Below are positions 52,790-60,152 of a stretch of DNA of 64,000 bases, in pieces. The stretch is from JAAYOS01 sp050950785 (GTDB lineage Bacteria > Bacillota > Clostridia > Oscillospirales > JAAYOS01). The DNA is taken from contig JBMNIG010000012.1 in NCBI GenBank assembly GCA_050950785.1, forward strand, positions 1 through 64,000, given 5' to 3'. Positions within the stretch are counted from its first letter, which is position 1. Each line of letters begins with the position of its first letter. The notes beneath the pieces are model-generated. The model saw only the letters and a program-made list of their open reading frames with translations, was not told where the DNA came from and did not search any database. The position numbers and the translations under genes were made by a program.

Positions 52790-53331
52790 TGTGCCTCCTC
52801 CAGCTTAGCCACAGCCTCTTCGAAAAGCTTATCCTGAGTCTCATCGTCTATACTCTTGGCGATATATTTCTCTGCCATGATAGAAGCAAGTTCAATAACA
52901 TAGAGACGAGTTTCTTCCTGCAGACGAATCTTGTCTTTTTCAATACTATCCAGTGAGCGTTTTCTGATTTCCTCCGCCTCTCGCTTGGCTTGTTCCAGAA
53001 TTTCTTTGCTTTCTTCGGTAGCCTTAAGGCGAGCGTCTTCGAGGATCTCCATTCGCTCCTTATCGATTTGCTCTAATTTTTTATTGTATTCTGCAACAAG
53101 CTCATTGGCTTTAGCCATAGCCTTATCTGCATTATCGATCTTGGCCTTGATGGCTTCGGTGCGCTTTAGCATAAACTCCTTAACGGGTTTATAAAGGATC
53201 AAACTCAATGCAACGGCTAAAATAATCGCGTTGATCAATTGGATCCCTATGCTGATAAGCATTTGAGAATCGAGGGCGAAGAGACGCCCTTCTGGGACAG
53301 CTTGAGCCATAAATATTATTACTTTATACAT
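52777..53331 (-). CDS. atpF: ATP synthase Fo b subunit
   Basis: The 184-aa protein has one N-terminal helix (ISIGIQLINAIILAVALSLILYKPV) and a long charged coiled coil (EFMLKRTEAIKAKIDNADKA...). ATG at 53331 lies 10 nt after GGAGGAGG; the ATG at MAQA further in is possible but has no such site. It forms the peripheral stalk with delta. Confidence 0.92.
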   Translation of the reverse strand: MYKVIIFMAQAVPEGRLFALDSQMLISIGIQLINAIILAVALSLILYKPVKEFMLKRTEAIKAKIDNADKAMAKANELVAEYNKKLEQIDKERMEILEDARLKATEESKEILEQAKREAEEIRKRSLDSIEKDKIRLQEETRLYVIELASIMAEKYIAKSIDDETQDKLFEEAVAKLEEAQWLH

Positions 53332-53388
53332 TTCAAATGGCCTCCTCCCCTCTGTCCAAAATAAGACACATAGGATCTACACTCAGGC

Positions 53389-53664
53389 CTAGCCCAAGTA
53401 ATTGATCATAATGTCTACCAGCGGATTGGCAAAAAGCAAAATGATGGCAATCAGGAGTCCGTAAATGCCGGATGTCTCACCTAGGGCCAAACCGATGAAC
53501 ATGGAAGTCCGGATAAAATCTGCGGATTCCGGCTGTCTGGCCATGGATTCCATTGCCTGTGCGGCGACTCTTGCCTGTCCGAATGTGGTAAATAATCCGT
53601 TCAATAGCGCAATAGCGGCAGCGATTTGCGCCATGCCTATTACAAATGCCAATGGATCATTCAT
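53389..53664 (-). CDS. atpE: ATP synthase Fo c subunit with Na+-type residues
   Basis: The 91-aa protein has two helices joined by the polar loop ARQPES. In helix 1, FGQARVAAQ puts a Gln where Na+-binding c rings have one. In helix 2, LGETSGIYGLLIA gives the ion-binding Glu followed by Thr and a Tyr four residues later. This matches the Gln-Glu-Ser/Thr-Tyr set of Na+-dependent rings (as in Ilyobacter). It is therefore likely Na+ coupled. Confidence 0.9.
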   Translation of the reverse strand: MNDPLAFVIGMAQIAAAIALLNGLFTTFGQARVAAQAMESMARQPESADFIRTSMFIGLALGETSGIYGLLIAIILLFANPLVDIMINYLG

Positions 53665-53731
53665 AATATATCCTCCGATCTTTATATCGAATTTTGTATT
53701 CTGCTATAATTTGGTATTTTTTATCGGTACG

Positions 53732-54409
53732 TCAACTTGCCGCATCTCTAACATACATAAGGCTTAAAATAACAAATATATAGGTTTGCAAAGCGCCAAA
53801 AATCACGTCAAAAAATGCATGCAACAGTGTCGGGATCCCGATCTGAACAAAAATTGGTGTTAGCGCATAATAGAGTGTCAAAAGAATCGTACCTGAAAGC
53901 ATATTACCAAAGAGTCGGAAACTTAGCGAAACCGGTTTGGAAAGTTCACTGATCAATGTCAAAGGAAAAAACAAGGGATGAGGTTCAAAGAAACTCTTTA
54001 GATAGCCGCCTTTGCGGTGTCTCAAGCCCATGCCGATCATAAGTAAAAATGAAGCAAGGGATAATGCAAAGGTAGTTGCAAAGTCAGCCGTCGGCGCCCT
54101 AAGTCCGAAAACGCTAAGCAAACTTGAAGTTAATATATATGCAAAGACCATGAAAAACCATGGTGATATATATGAAAGCTTGTCCCCCAGAGCATTTGTG
54201 GCAAAATTGTCAAACATTTCGACAGCCGCCTCTATGAGATTCTGAACCCCGGTTGGAACTAGTTTAAACTTGCGAAGTTTAATGCGTGCGATAACTGCAA
54301 GCACTATAAGAAGCAGCATTATAATCCATGTGTTGAAAATGGTTTCAGTTATCCAAACTTCAACACCCGCTATGTCTATTACCCATAAATTTTCTATGTT
54401 CAAACCCAC
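53732..54409 (-). CDS. atpB: ATP synthase Fo a subunit
   Basis: The 225-aa protein has five or six helices. The conserved arginine sits in PVSLSFRLFGNMLSGTI, and HAFFDVIFGALQTYIFVILSLMYV forms the last helices. Together with the c ring it forms the ion half-channels. Full length. Confidence 0.93.
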   Translation of the reverse strand: MGLNIENLWVIDIAGVEVWITETIFNTWIIMLLLIVLAVIARIKLRKFKLVPTGVQNLIEAAVEMFDNFATNALGDKLSYISPWFFMVFAYILTSSLLSVFGLRAPTADFATTFALSLASFLLMIGMGLRHRKGGYLKSFFEPHPLFFPLTLISELSKPVSLSFRLFGNMLSGTILLTLYYALTPIFVQIGIPTLLHAFFDVIFGALQTYIFVILSLMYVRDAAS

Positions 54410-54439
54410 TACATATCACCACCCATGTCGGCAAAAAAC

Positions 54440-54847
54440 CTAGCTCTTCGTTGTAAACTTAATGAAATATAGGGCTATATGGAAAGCAAATATCCCTGAT
54501 ACAACTCCCCATAGATTGATTTGCGGAACAACTGCACCTAAAACCAATACAACACCTGTAAGAAGAAGTCTCAAAATATATTGAATGCTGACATACTGTC
54601 CGGCACTCTTTTTTTCCATTTTGAGTGCTTTATCTATTGTACGTTCTAGTAAAAAGATCTTGGCGATACTCACTGCTGAACCTAAGAGTGCTCCAAACAG
54701 AAACGGCAAAAAACCCAAAGAACGATAATAGATAACTGAGACAATAACACATATCGATACAATTACTAATATAGCTATAGTCGTTCTCTTTGCCAAATTA
54801 GACATTTTCATATACAAATCATTCCTTATTATCTCCGGTACCGTCAT
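54440..54847 (-). CDS. atpI: ATP synthase subunit I-like membrane protein
   Basis: The 135-aa protein has four hydrophobic helices (TIAILVIVSICVIVSVIYY, FLPFLFGALLGSAVSIAKIFLL, LRLLLTGVVLVLGAVV, GVVSGIFAFHIALYFIKF). Its ATG overlaps the AtpZ stop by 4 bp, and it lies directly before atpB, as subunit I does. The family helps assemble the c ring. Confidence 0.75.
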   Translation of the reverse strand: MTVPEIIRNDLYMKMSNLAKRTTIAILVIVSICVIVSVIYYRSLGFLPFLFGALLGSAVSIAKIFLLERTIDKALKMEKKSAGQYVSIQYILRLLLTGVVLVLGAVVPQINLWGVVSGIFAFHIALYFIKFTTKS

Positions 54848-55080
54848 TTCTTATCTTTAGAAAAGTCGATTAGCTCTTTGAACGCAGCCCCGGCACCTAA
54901 AAATGAAAAAATCAAAAGCAGCCAAGGGGAGGTGTTCAGCAATCTGTCCAAATATTTGCCCAACAAGACACCAATCAATACCGATGCCGCCATTGTTATT
55001 CCAATATGAGAGATTTGTGCTAAGGCTCGCAATGTTTCGTTTTTCTTGAGTTGTTTATCATTATTGTGCTTCTCACTCAA
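54844..55080 (-). CDS. AtpZ/AtpI-type small membrane protein
   Basis: TTG at 55080 lies 8 nt after AGGAGG; the longer frame to 55137 has no such site. The 78-aa product has two helices (ISHIGITMAASVLIGVLLGKYLD, SPWLLLIFSFLGAGAAFKELI), the AtpZ/AtpI pattern. It is the first gene of the ATP synthase operon. Confidence 0.78.
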   Translation of the reverse strand: MSEKHNNDKQLKKNETLRALAQISHIGITMAASVLIGVLLGKYLDRLLNTSPWLLLIFSFLGAGAAFKELIDFSKDKK

Positions 55081-55156
55081 GACATTATCCTCCTGAATTC
55101 TGCGTATTGCTGCAAAACAAAGTTTTATCAAGCACAATATTTTACATTCAGTTACA

Positions 55157-55186
55157 ATCTTACCATAATTATTGTGTTAGTATCAA
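55157..55186 (-). promoter_or_regulatory. Probable ATP synthase operon promoter
   Basis: TTGATA (55181-55186), 18-bp spacer, TAAGAT (55157-55162) on the minus strand, about 77 bp before the TTG start. Boxes are less ideal than the others in the window. Confidence 0.45.
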
Positions 55187-55198
55187 GTTTCTACCAGT

Positions 55199-55230
55199 AA
55201 ATTTTTTGTTTTTTAAAAAACAAAATTTTA
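55199..55230. repeat. AT-only palindrome
   Basis: A-rich and T-rich runs form a near-perfect palindrome (ATTTTTTGTTTTTT against AAAAAACAAAATTTT) between the divergent ATP synthase operon and the 48-aa gene. It could be a terminator or a nucleoid-protein site. Confidence 0.4.
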
Positions 55231-55433
55231 CAGTTGGAACAGTTGAAGATTTTATTTTTATTGTTATTCACTTTCAGATATTCGTTTGAGAAACTTTTCT
55301 TTAGCTTCTGAAGCAGTTTAATATTAGCTGATAATCAAATGCTTATCAGAAACATCGGGACCCAATCCTACATTACCGAGTAGCTTATTGATAATAGTTA
55401 CAAGCATAGCTTAGAATTTGTTGCGGATTTCCC
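55231..55433. other. Intergenic stretch upstream of the 48-aa gene
   Basis: No ORF, no tRNA and no recognised RNA element. One local dyad (GCTGATAA...TTATCAG near 55329-55351) is visible. Confidence 0.3.
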
Positions 55434-55462
55434 TTGACAATGTTGCTTTTTTTACATATATT
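55434..55462 (+). promoter_or_regulatory. Promoter of the 48-aa peptide gene
   Basis: TTGACA (55434-55439), 17-bp spacer, TATATT (55457-55462). The transcript would start about 55 bp before the ATG. Confidence 0.72.
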
Positions 55463-55525
55463 CATTGTATCTCTTTTATACAGTCATGTTTTGAGTTGTA
55501 TAAAATAATAAAAGGAGGCAATCCG

Positions 55526-55672
55526 ATGTCTGAAAAGAAAGTATACGGTAAGGATACTGCCGAAAACATTAGGATCAACCCCGATTCATTGGCAAAGAGT
55601 AGTGAACAAACGGTTTGTGCTCCGGAATTTCCAAGCGGATGCATAGACCTGGAGGATGAAGAAGATAAATAG
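55526..55672 (+). CDS. 48-residue acidic peptide with two cysteines
   Basis: ATG follows AAAGGAGG at a 7-nt distance. The product, MSEKKVYGKDTAENIRINPD and then ...VCAPEFPSGCIDLEDEEDK, has Cys-x7-Cys and a highly acidic tail. There is no signal peptide or transmembrane helix. It has its own promoter and terminator. The longer frame to 55418 has no start signal. I recognise no family; the acidic tail and cysteine pair could bind metal, a partner or a nucleic-acid mimic target. Confidence 0.72.
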   Translation: MSEKKVYGKDTAENIRINPDSLAKSSEQTVCAPEFPSGCIDLEDEEDK

Positions 55673-55689
55673 ATCGTTTTGAAAAGTTT

Positions 55690-55732
55690 AGCCACCTGAG
55701 AGCCGTTAAGGCAGCTCCCGGGTGGCTTTTTT
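55690..55732 (+). terminator. Intrinsic terminator of the peptide gene
   Basis: AGCCACC pairs with GGTGGCT, with an inner GAGAGCC...GGCAGCTC stem, followed by TTTTTT. Confidence 0.88.
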
Positions 55733-55766
55733 GCTGTTATTCGATCGTATCATTATACTTATATGA

Positions 55767-56000
55767 TCATGCAGGTTTTACTTGGGACTTTATGACTTCA
55801 TACCCAAGGGCAGTGATGGCGTTTTCGATCCGAGCTATTGTCAACTTTTCATCATCAAAGTCCAATTTTACTTTGCTTGAGTTGAATAACACCTTTACGC
55901 TATCCTTATTTACGCCCTCCAATGATTTCACTGCATTCTCTATCTTTTGCATGCATGACGGACAAGCTAATGCCTCTAGTTGGATGGTTGCTTTCTTCAT
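55767..56000 (-). CDS. HMA-domain metallochaperone (CopZ-like)
   Basis: ATG 56000 follows AAAGGTGAG; the GTG at 56009 has no site. The 77-aa protein is one HMA domain with ACPSCMQKIENAVKSLEGV, CxxC being the metal-binding pair. It ends with a long polar tail. It lies 74 bp downstream of a P-type ATPase that lacks its own HMA domain, so it is probably that pump's metal donor. Confidence 0.85.
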   Translation of the reverse strand: MKKATIQLEALACPSCMQKIENAVKSLEGVNKDSVKVLFNSSKVKLDFDDEKLTIARIENAITALGYEVIKSQVKPA

Positions 56001-56074
56001 GTTACTCACCTTTCGTTACTTGTTTTGCTGATATAGTTACTTGATTTATCTTCTCAACTTAAACCAGAGAAACC

Positions 56075-57928
56075 TCATCTTCTCAACTTGTACCTGAGAA
56101 GTCTCATACCGTTTAATATTACTATCAAGATGCTTCCTTCGTGCACCAACATTCCGATCGACATATTCATCCACTCACTGAATAGTACACTTGCAAGTAA
56201 TATCAATACAACACCAACAGCAATAAAAATGTTTTGCCTCATGTTTCTCGCCGTAGCCTTTGCCAATCCAAGGGCATGTGGCAATCGACCAATATCCGAA
56301 TTCATAAGGACCACATCCGATGTTTCAATCGCTACGTCTGTACCACTTCCCATTGCTATACCGATATTCGCCAGAGCCAGTGAGGGACTGTCATTTACAC
56401 CGTCTCCAACGAAGGCAACTATTTGGCCTTCTTCCATCAACTTCTTGATATGCGCTGATTTTTCCTCAGGTAGCATATTTCCATGGGCTTCAGTCAAGCC
56501 TAGCTCACGGCTGACCACGTCAACAGTTCCTTGGTTGTCGCCTGATAGCATAACGAGATTTTTCACTCTTAATTTCTTTAGTTTCTGCAAATCTTCCTTA
56601 ACACCCGGACGAATTTGGTCGCGAACACCCATCAGAGCCTTCAATTCCCCATCAACTGATGTGAGCACCAGCGAGTTCCCGTTTTTCTCTAACCGGTCAA
56701 TATCCGCTTTCGCATTTTCATTCAGCTCAACATTTTCTCTTTCCATCAAGGCAACGTTACCTACAGCTATTCTGTGCCCATTGACACTTGCCACGATTCC
56801 GCCACCTTTTACAACCTCAGTATTTTCAACAGGCAAAAAGGTCGTTTGCCCTATTTCCTCCAACACAGCCTTTGCCAATGGGTGATCCGATTCACGCTCA
56901 ACGCTTGCCAGATAACTTAATGTTTGTTCGATATCGTCTCCATAATAGACCTTCTCAGCAACCGACGGATTCCCTACAGTTAGTGTGCCTGTTTTATCAA
57001 AAACCATTGTATCCACTCTGCTAAAGTCACTAATGACTTCACTGCCTTTGAGCAGTATGCCATTTCGCGCTCCATTTCCTATCCCTGCAACGTTGGACAC
57101 GGGAACGCCGATAACTAAAGCACCCGGGCATCCAAGGACCAGTATAGTAATGGCTAATTCGATGTTTCTTGAGATCAGCCAAACGATAAATGCCAAAATC
57201 AGAACACCGGGGGTGTAATATTTCGAGAAGCGGTCTATGAAACGTTCTGCTTCTGATTTTGAGTCTTGAGCTTCTTCAACGAGTTCAATGATTTTCCCAA
57301 ATGTCGTGTCTTCGCCCACACGGTCAGCGACTATTTGAATCGTTCCATTATCCAAAATCGTGCCGGCAAATACATTTGAACCTTTTTCCTTGGCAACAGG
57401 GAGGGATTCTCCTGTGATGCTTGCTTCATTTATACTGCCTTCACCCAATAAAACTGTACCATCAACAGGAACTTTGGCACCCGTCTTGACAAGTAAGACA
57501 TCGCCTACGTCAACTTCATCCACATCAACTTCTTCAAATTCACCATTTTCCATCAGTTTCAGTGCACTTTCAGGAGCCATCTCCGTCAATTCTTTAATGG
57601 CAGAACGTGTTTTGTTCAATGTGCGCTGCTCCAAATAAGCACCTAATAAGAATAGAAATGTAACAATGGCGGCCTCTTCGTAGTTTCGAATTATAAACGC
57701 TCCGACAACAGCGATTGTAACTAAAACGTCTATACTCACTACTTTTACACGTAATGCCTGGTATGCTTGAATGGTAATCGGTGCTACACCCATGATGGAA
57801 GCAATGATCAATGACCATTTGAAAACGGACATGTTGTCAAAGATCCAATTGCTTAGAAAGCCTATCCCGATCAATATGCCGGCAATAAAAGCAATTTTGT
57901 TCTTATTTCTTAAAATATACCTCTGCAT
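56075..57928 (-). CDS. P1B-type metal-transporting ATPase with CPG motif
   Basis: ATG 57928 follows GAGGGAGTG; the longer frame to 57946 has no site. The 617-aa protein has the P-domain phosphorylation motif FDKTGTLT, the A-domain TGES, GDGVNDSP and an HP signature (ESDHPLAKA). The membrane metal site is GCPGALV, not the common CPC, SPC or TPC. There is no N-terminal HMA. It is probably an efflux pump for a transition metal; the CPG variant is known in some Firmicutes, and the substrate is unclear. It lies 17 bp behind the HHE-like gene. Confidence 0.88.
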   Translation of the reverse strand: MQRYILRNKNKIAFIAGILIGIGFLSNWIFDNMSVFKWSLIIASIMGVAPITIQAYQALRVKVVSIDVLVTIAVVGAFIIRNYEEAAIVTFLFLLGAYLEQRTLNKTRSAIKELTEMAPESALKLMENGEFEEVDVDEVDVGDVLLVKTGAKVPVDGTVLLGEGSINEASITGESLPVAKEKGSNVFAGTILDNGTIQIVADRVGEDTTFGKIIELVEEAQDSKSEAERFIDRFSKYYTPGVLILAFIVWLISRNIELAITILVLGCPGALVIGVPVSNVAGIGNGARNGILLKGSEVISDFSRVDTMVFDKTGTLTVGNPSVAEKVYYGDDIEQTLSYLASVERESDHPLAKAVLEEIGQTTFLPVENTEVVKGGGIVASVNGHRIAVGNVALMERENVELNENAKADIDRLEKNGNSLVLTSVDGELKALMGVRDQIRPGVKEDLQKLKKLRVKNLVMLSGDNQGTVDVVSRELGLTEAHGNMLPEEKSAHIKKLMEEGQIVAFVGDGVNDSPSLALANIGIAMGSGTDVAIETSDVVLMNSDIGRLPHALGLAKATARNMRQNIFIAVGVVLILLASVLFSEWMNMSIGMLVHEGSILIVILNGMRLLRYKLRR

Positions 57929-57945
57929 GGCACCACTCCCTCGCA

Positions 57946-58248
57946 TTACGTTTGAACCTGATATGCTTTGTCTAGTTCTTCAAGCATTTTGTAAACCGCT
58001 TCGTAGCTTTCGCATACGTCATCCGGCACGGTATAATTATCAGTGATTGCACGCAGCTGTGTGAACTCATTGTCCAACTGCGGTTTTTCTACCCCTGCTT
58101 CTTTGGTTTTCTTGCTGATAGCATCGAATAGCTTTCGGACATCATGGAATTCCGGATGGTGTCCTCCATGAACTCGGGCTACTATCGGTACATATTGTTG
58201 CAATGTTTTGATATTTTTAACTTTCAATTCATCAAATGATTTAGACAT
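57946..58248 (-). CDS. Small HHE-type (iron-sulfur repair/hemerythrin-like) protein
   Basis: The 100-aa protein contains VPIVARVHGGHHPEFHDVRKLFDAI, the His-rich segment of ScdA/YtfE-like di-iron proteins, and helical remainder (LDNEFTQLRAITDNYTVPDDVCESYEAVYKMLEEL). It is shorter than YtfE (about 220 aa). ATG follows AAAGGAGG. It is the first gene of the operon with the metal ATPase and HMA protein, and its promoter carries a perfect FNR/CRP-type box, hinting at control by oxygen or nitric oxide. Confidence 0.7.
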   Translation of the reverse strand: MSKSFDELKVKNIKTLQQYVPIVARVHGGHHPEFHDVRKLFDAISKKTKEAGVEKPQLDNEFTQLRAITDNYTVPDDVCESYEAVYKMLEELDKAYQVQT

Positions 58249-58281
58249 ATTTTATTCCTCCTTTTTAGTTGTGTTGACTTT

Positions 58282-58323
58282 ATTATATCAGTAGTCCAAA
58301 TAAATTAATTTGATTTAAATCAA
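58282..58323 (-). promoter_or_regulatory. FNR/CRP-type box at class II position with TATAAT
   Basis: TTGATTTAAATCAA (58310-58323) is a perfect TTGAT-N4-ATCAA dyad. TATAAT (58282-58287, minus strand) lies 22 bp downstream, placing the dyad centre at about -41.5, the class II activator position. No -35 consensus exists, as expected for an activator-dependent promoter. The ATG follows within 34 bp. Confidence 0.8.
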
Positions 58324-58340
58324 AATTTTGTAAAAATAAA

Positions 58341-58369
58341 AATACCCCGGACTATTAGTCAGAGGTATT
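58341..58369 (-). terminator. Intrinsic terminator of the DUF2935 gene
   Basis: On the minus strand AATACC...GACT pairs with AGTC...GGTATT, followed by TTTATTTTTAC. It isolates the DUF2935 gene from the HHE promoter. Confidence 0.75.
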
Positions 58370-58399
58370 AGCTTACCGGTCAATTACCTATGTGCAATA

Positions 58400-59323
58400 T
58401 CAACGTCTTTCAAACATTTTAAGTAGCCGTAGATAATGATTTGCTTCTCGTAAAACATGATCTCCCAGCAATGGAATTATTATCGACCTTATCTTACAAT
58501 CAAGTAAACCTTGCGTGCCCTGCTCCTTGAAGTCTCGCAAATCTTCAGTCGCCTTCAAGCTCTCGTCAGTAACCCTATTTCTTGGAGTGGTAGCGTCCAA
58601 TGCCGCCCTTGCTTGCGCCGTCAGCCGGTCAAATTCATTTCCAAAATCATTTGCTTGTCTGATCAAATTATTCTCTGTTGGGTCTAGTAATCCCCTGATA
58701 AACTTGGCATGCTCTGCCATTTGTCTGTTCCAGAAAAATTCCTGATCGAGTGCATCTCGTCTTAGGTTTATCTCTTCCCTATTTTGAAGCTTTTGAAGCT
58801 GCTCGAGGTACAATTCTGCCTCCCGTAATATGTGTAAGATCAGCAGAGGATAATTAAATGTGAACATATCGCAGCTTAAAACATTGGTTAGAATTCTTTT
58901 CTTAAACTCTATTAGCGCAGCAGTTGCATTTATTCCCCTTCTGTTAAGTGCAGATACACGTTCTTCAAGCAAAGGGTCGGCTGCCGTCCTACCGTCACCA
59001 GTCAGTTCCAACTCTGCCTGCGTCAGCTGAGTTGGTATCTGTACGCCTGTCAATCTAGATGTTGCCATTTCAGCATCCAAGGTATATGGAGTTACTACTT
59101 CTCCGGATTCCAGAACTTCTGTATCAACAACTCCGTCAGAAAGTGAAATAGCATCTCCTAAAAGTCTGTCAAATTCTCTGCGAAAAGCATCTGTCCGTTG
59201 GGTGTACCTGGCATCTCTAGGAGTAAACCCCGCTTCAAGGAAAAATGAGTGTTCTTTCATAATTCTTGCAAAGAACAAATGTAACCCCAGGGACTGCTTA
59301 ATAAATTCAATGCTTGATAGCAT
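58400..59323 (-). CDS. DUF2935-family helical protein
   Basis: ATG 59323 follows GGAGGGG; the GTG at 59338 is upstream of the site. The 307-aa protein has two related four-helix halves (SLGLHLFFARIMKEHSFFLEAGF; DQEFFWNRQMAEHAKFIRGLL), each with the His/Glu pattern of DUF2935, a di-iron-like helical bundle family in sporulating and anaerobic Firmicutes. A metal or oxygen function is inferred from the fold and from the hemerythrin gene next door. Confidence 0.78.
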   Translation of the reverse strand: MLSSIEFIKQSLGLHLFFARIMKEHSFFLEAGFTPRDARYTQRTDAFRREFDRLLGDAISLSDGVVDTEVLESGEVVTPYTLDAEMATSRLTGVQIPTQLTQAELELTGDGRTAADPLLEERVSALNRRGINATAALIEFKKRILTNVLSCDMFTFNYPLLILHILREAELYLEQLQKLQNREEINLRRDALDQEFFWNRQMAEHAKFIRGLLDPTENNLIRQANDFGNEFDRLTAQARAALDATTPRNRVTDESLKATEDLRDFKEQGTQGLLDCKIRSIIIPLLGDHVLREANHYLRLLKMFERR

Positions 59324-59529
59324 AGTTATCCCCTCCACATAAAAGAAAGCTTACATGTTCATTTTATGTTAGCACTATATAAACTGCCACAAGATAACAT
59401 ATGCAATAGTTGGCTGCCTTTGTTGCTTTGTGCTTTGTTATGTGAACTCCTTTCAATAAGAAGTTGGCGCTCTCTTGCATTGCATATATTGCAAAAAAGC
59501 TTCGCTTCACAGAAAATCATGTAAAATCC

Positions 59530-59558
59530 TTGCATTTTTTGGCGATATACAATATAGT
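59530..59558 (+). promoter_or_regulatory. Promoter of the bacteriohemerythrin gene
   Basis: TTGCAT (59530-59535), 17-bp spacer, TATAGT (59553-59558), about 38 bp before the ATG. Confidence 0.6.
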
Positions 59559-59596
59559 TGATACAAAAAATATTTTTATGAAAGGAATGAACTATT

Positions 59597-59998
59597 ATGG
59601 CTGTCAAATGGACCCCAAACCTATCGGTTGGAGTTGAATACATTGATTCTCAACATAAGATATGGTTTGAAAAGGCTAATGACCTTTTTGAAGCAGGAAA
59701 AAACAGAAAGTCAAAAGAAGTAATCGGGGAGATGCTTGATTTTCTAGATGATTACACTAAGCAACACTTCAAAGATGAAGAAGCTTATATGGAGAAGATA
59801 AGTTATCCTGATATTGAAAAACAAAGGGCTGCCCACAAAATCTTTGTCGAAGAACTTGCAAAGCTTAAACAGGAGTATCAGCGTTCAGGCGGTAATCTCA
59901 CCGTAATAATCAACGCCAATCAAATGATCCTCAATTGGTTAACTCAACATATCTCAACGATGGACAAGCAAATTGGAGCATATGCAAAAACTTTATAG
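59597..59998 (+). CDS. Bacteriohemerythrin
   Basis: The 133-aa protein has all expected di-iron ligands in order: His in DSQHKIWF, His in TKQHFKDEE followed by Glu, His in RAAHKIF, His in LTQHIS and Asp in TMDKQI. It binds O2 reversibly in the cytoplasm, serving as oxygen carrier or scavenger in anaerobes. AAAGGA precedes the ATG. It has its own promoter and terminator. Confidence 0.93.
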   Translation: MAVKWTPNLSVGVEYIDSQHKIWFEKANDLFEAGKNRKSKEVIGEMLDFLDDYTKQHFKDEEAYMEKISYPDIEKQRAAHKIFVEELAKLKQEYQRSGGNLTVIINANQMILNWLTQHISTMDKQIGAYAKTL

Positions 59999-60006
59999 TA
60001 TTTTTA

Positions 60007-60037
60007 AGTCGTAGCATTTTACTTTGCTACGGCTTTT
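60007..60037 (+). terminator. Intrinsic terminator of the bacteriohemerythrin gene
   Basis: AGTCGTAGC pairs with GCTACGGCT (one G-U) over a 10-nt loop, followed by TTTT. Confidence 0.8.
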
Positions 60038-60152
60038 GCTATAAGTATTTACGAATCGCCACCATCCTCGAATACTTGAATCTTTATGGTGTTTTTTACC
60101 TGTAGGCACTTAATACGGCCTCGAACTTCGCAAGAATCTGAGGATTTGCCGA

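Noticed and set aside
60100..60152. A possible degenerate 39th repeat at the old end of the array
   Set aside because: The sequence before 60153 has no resemblance to the repeat beyond short ACTTC stretches.
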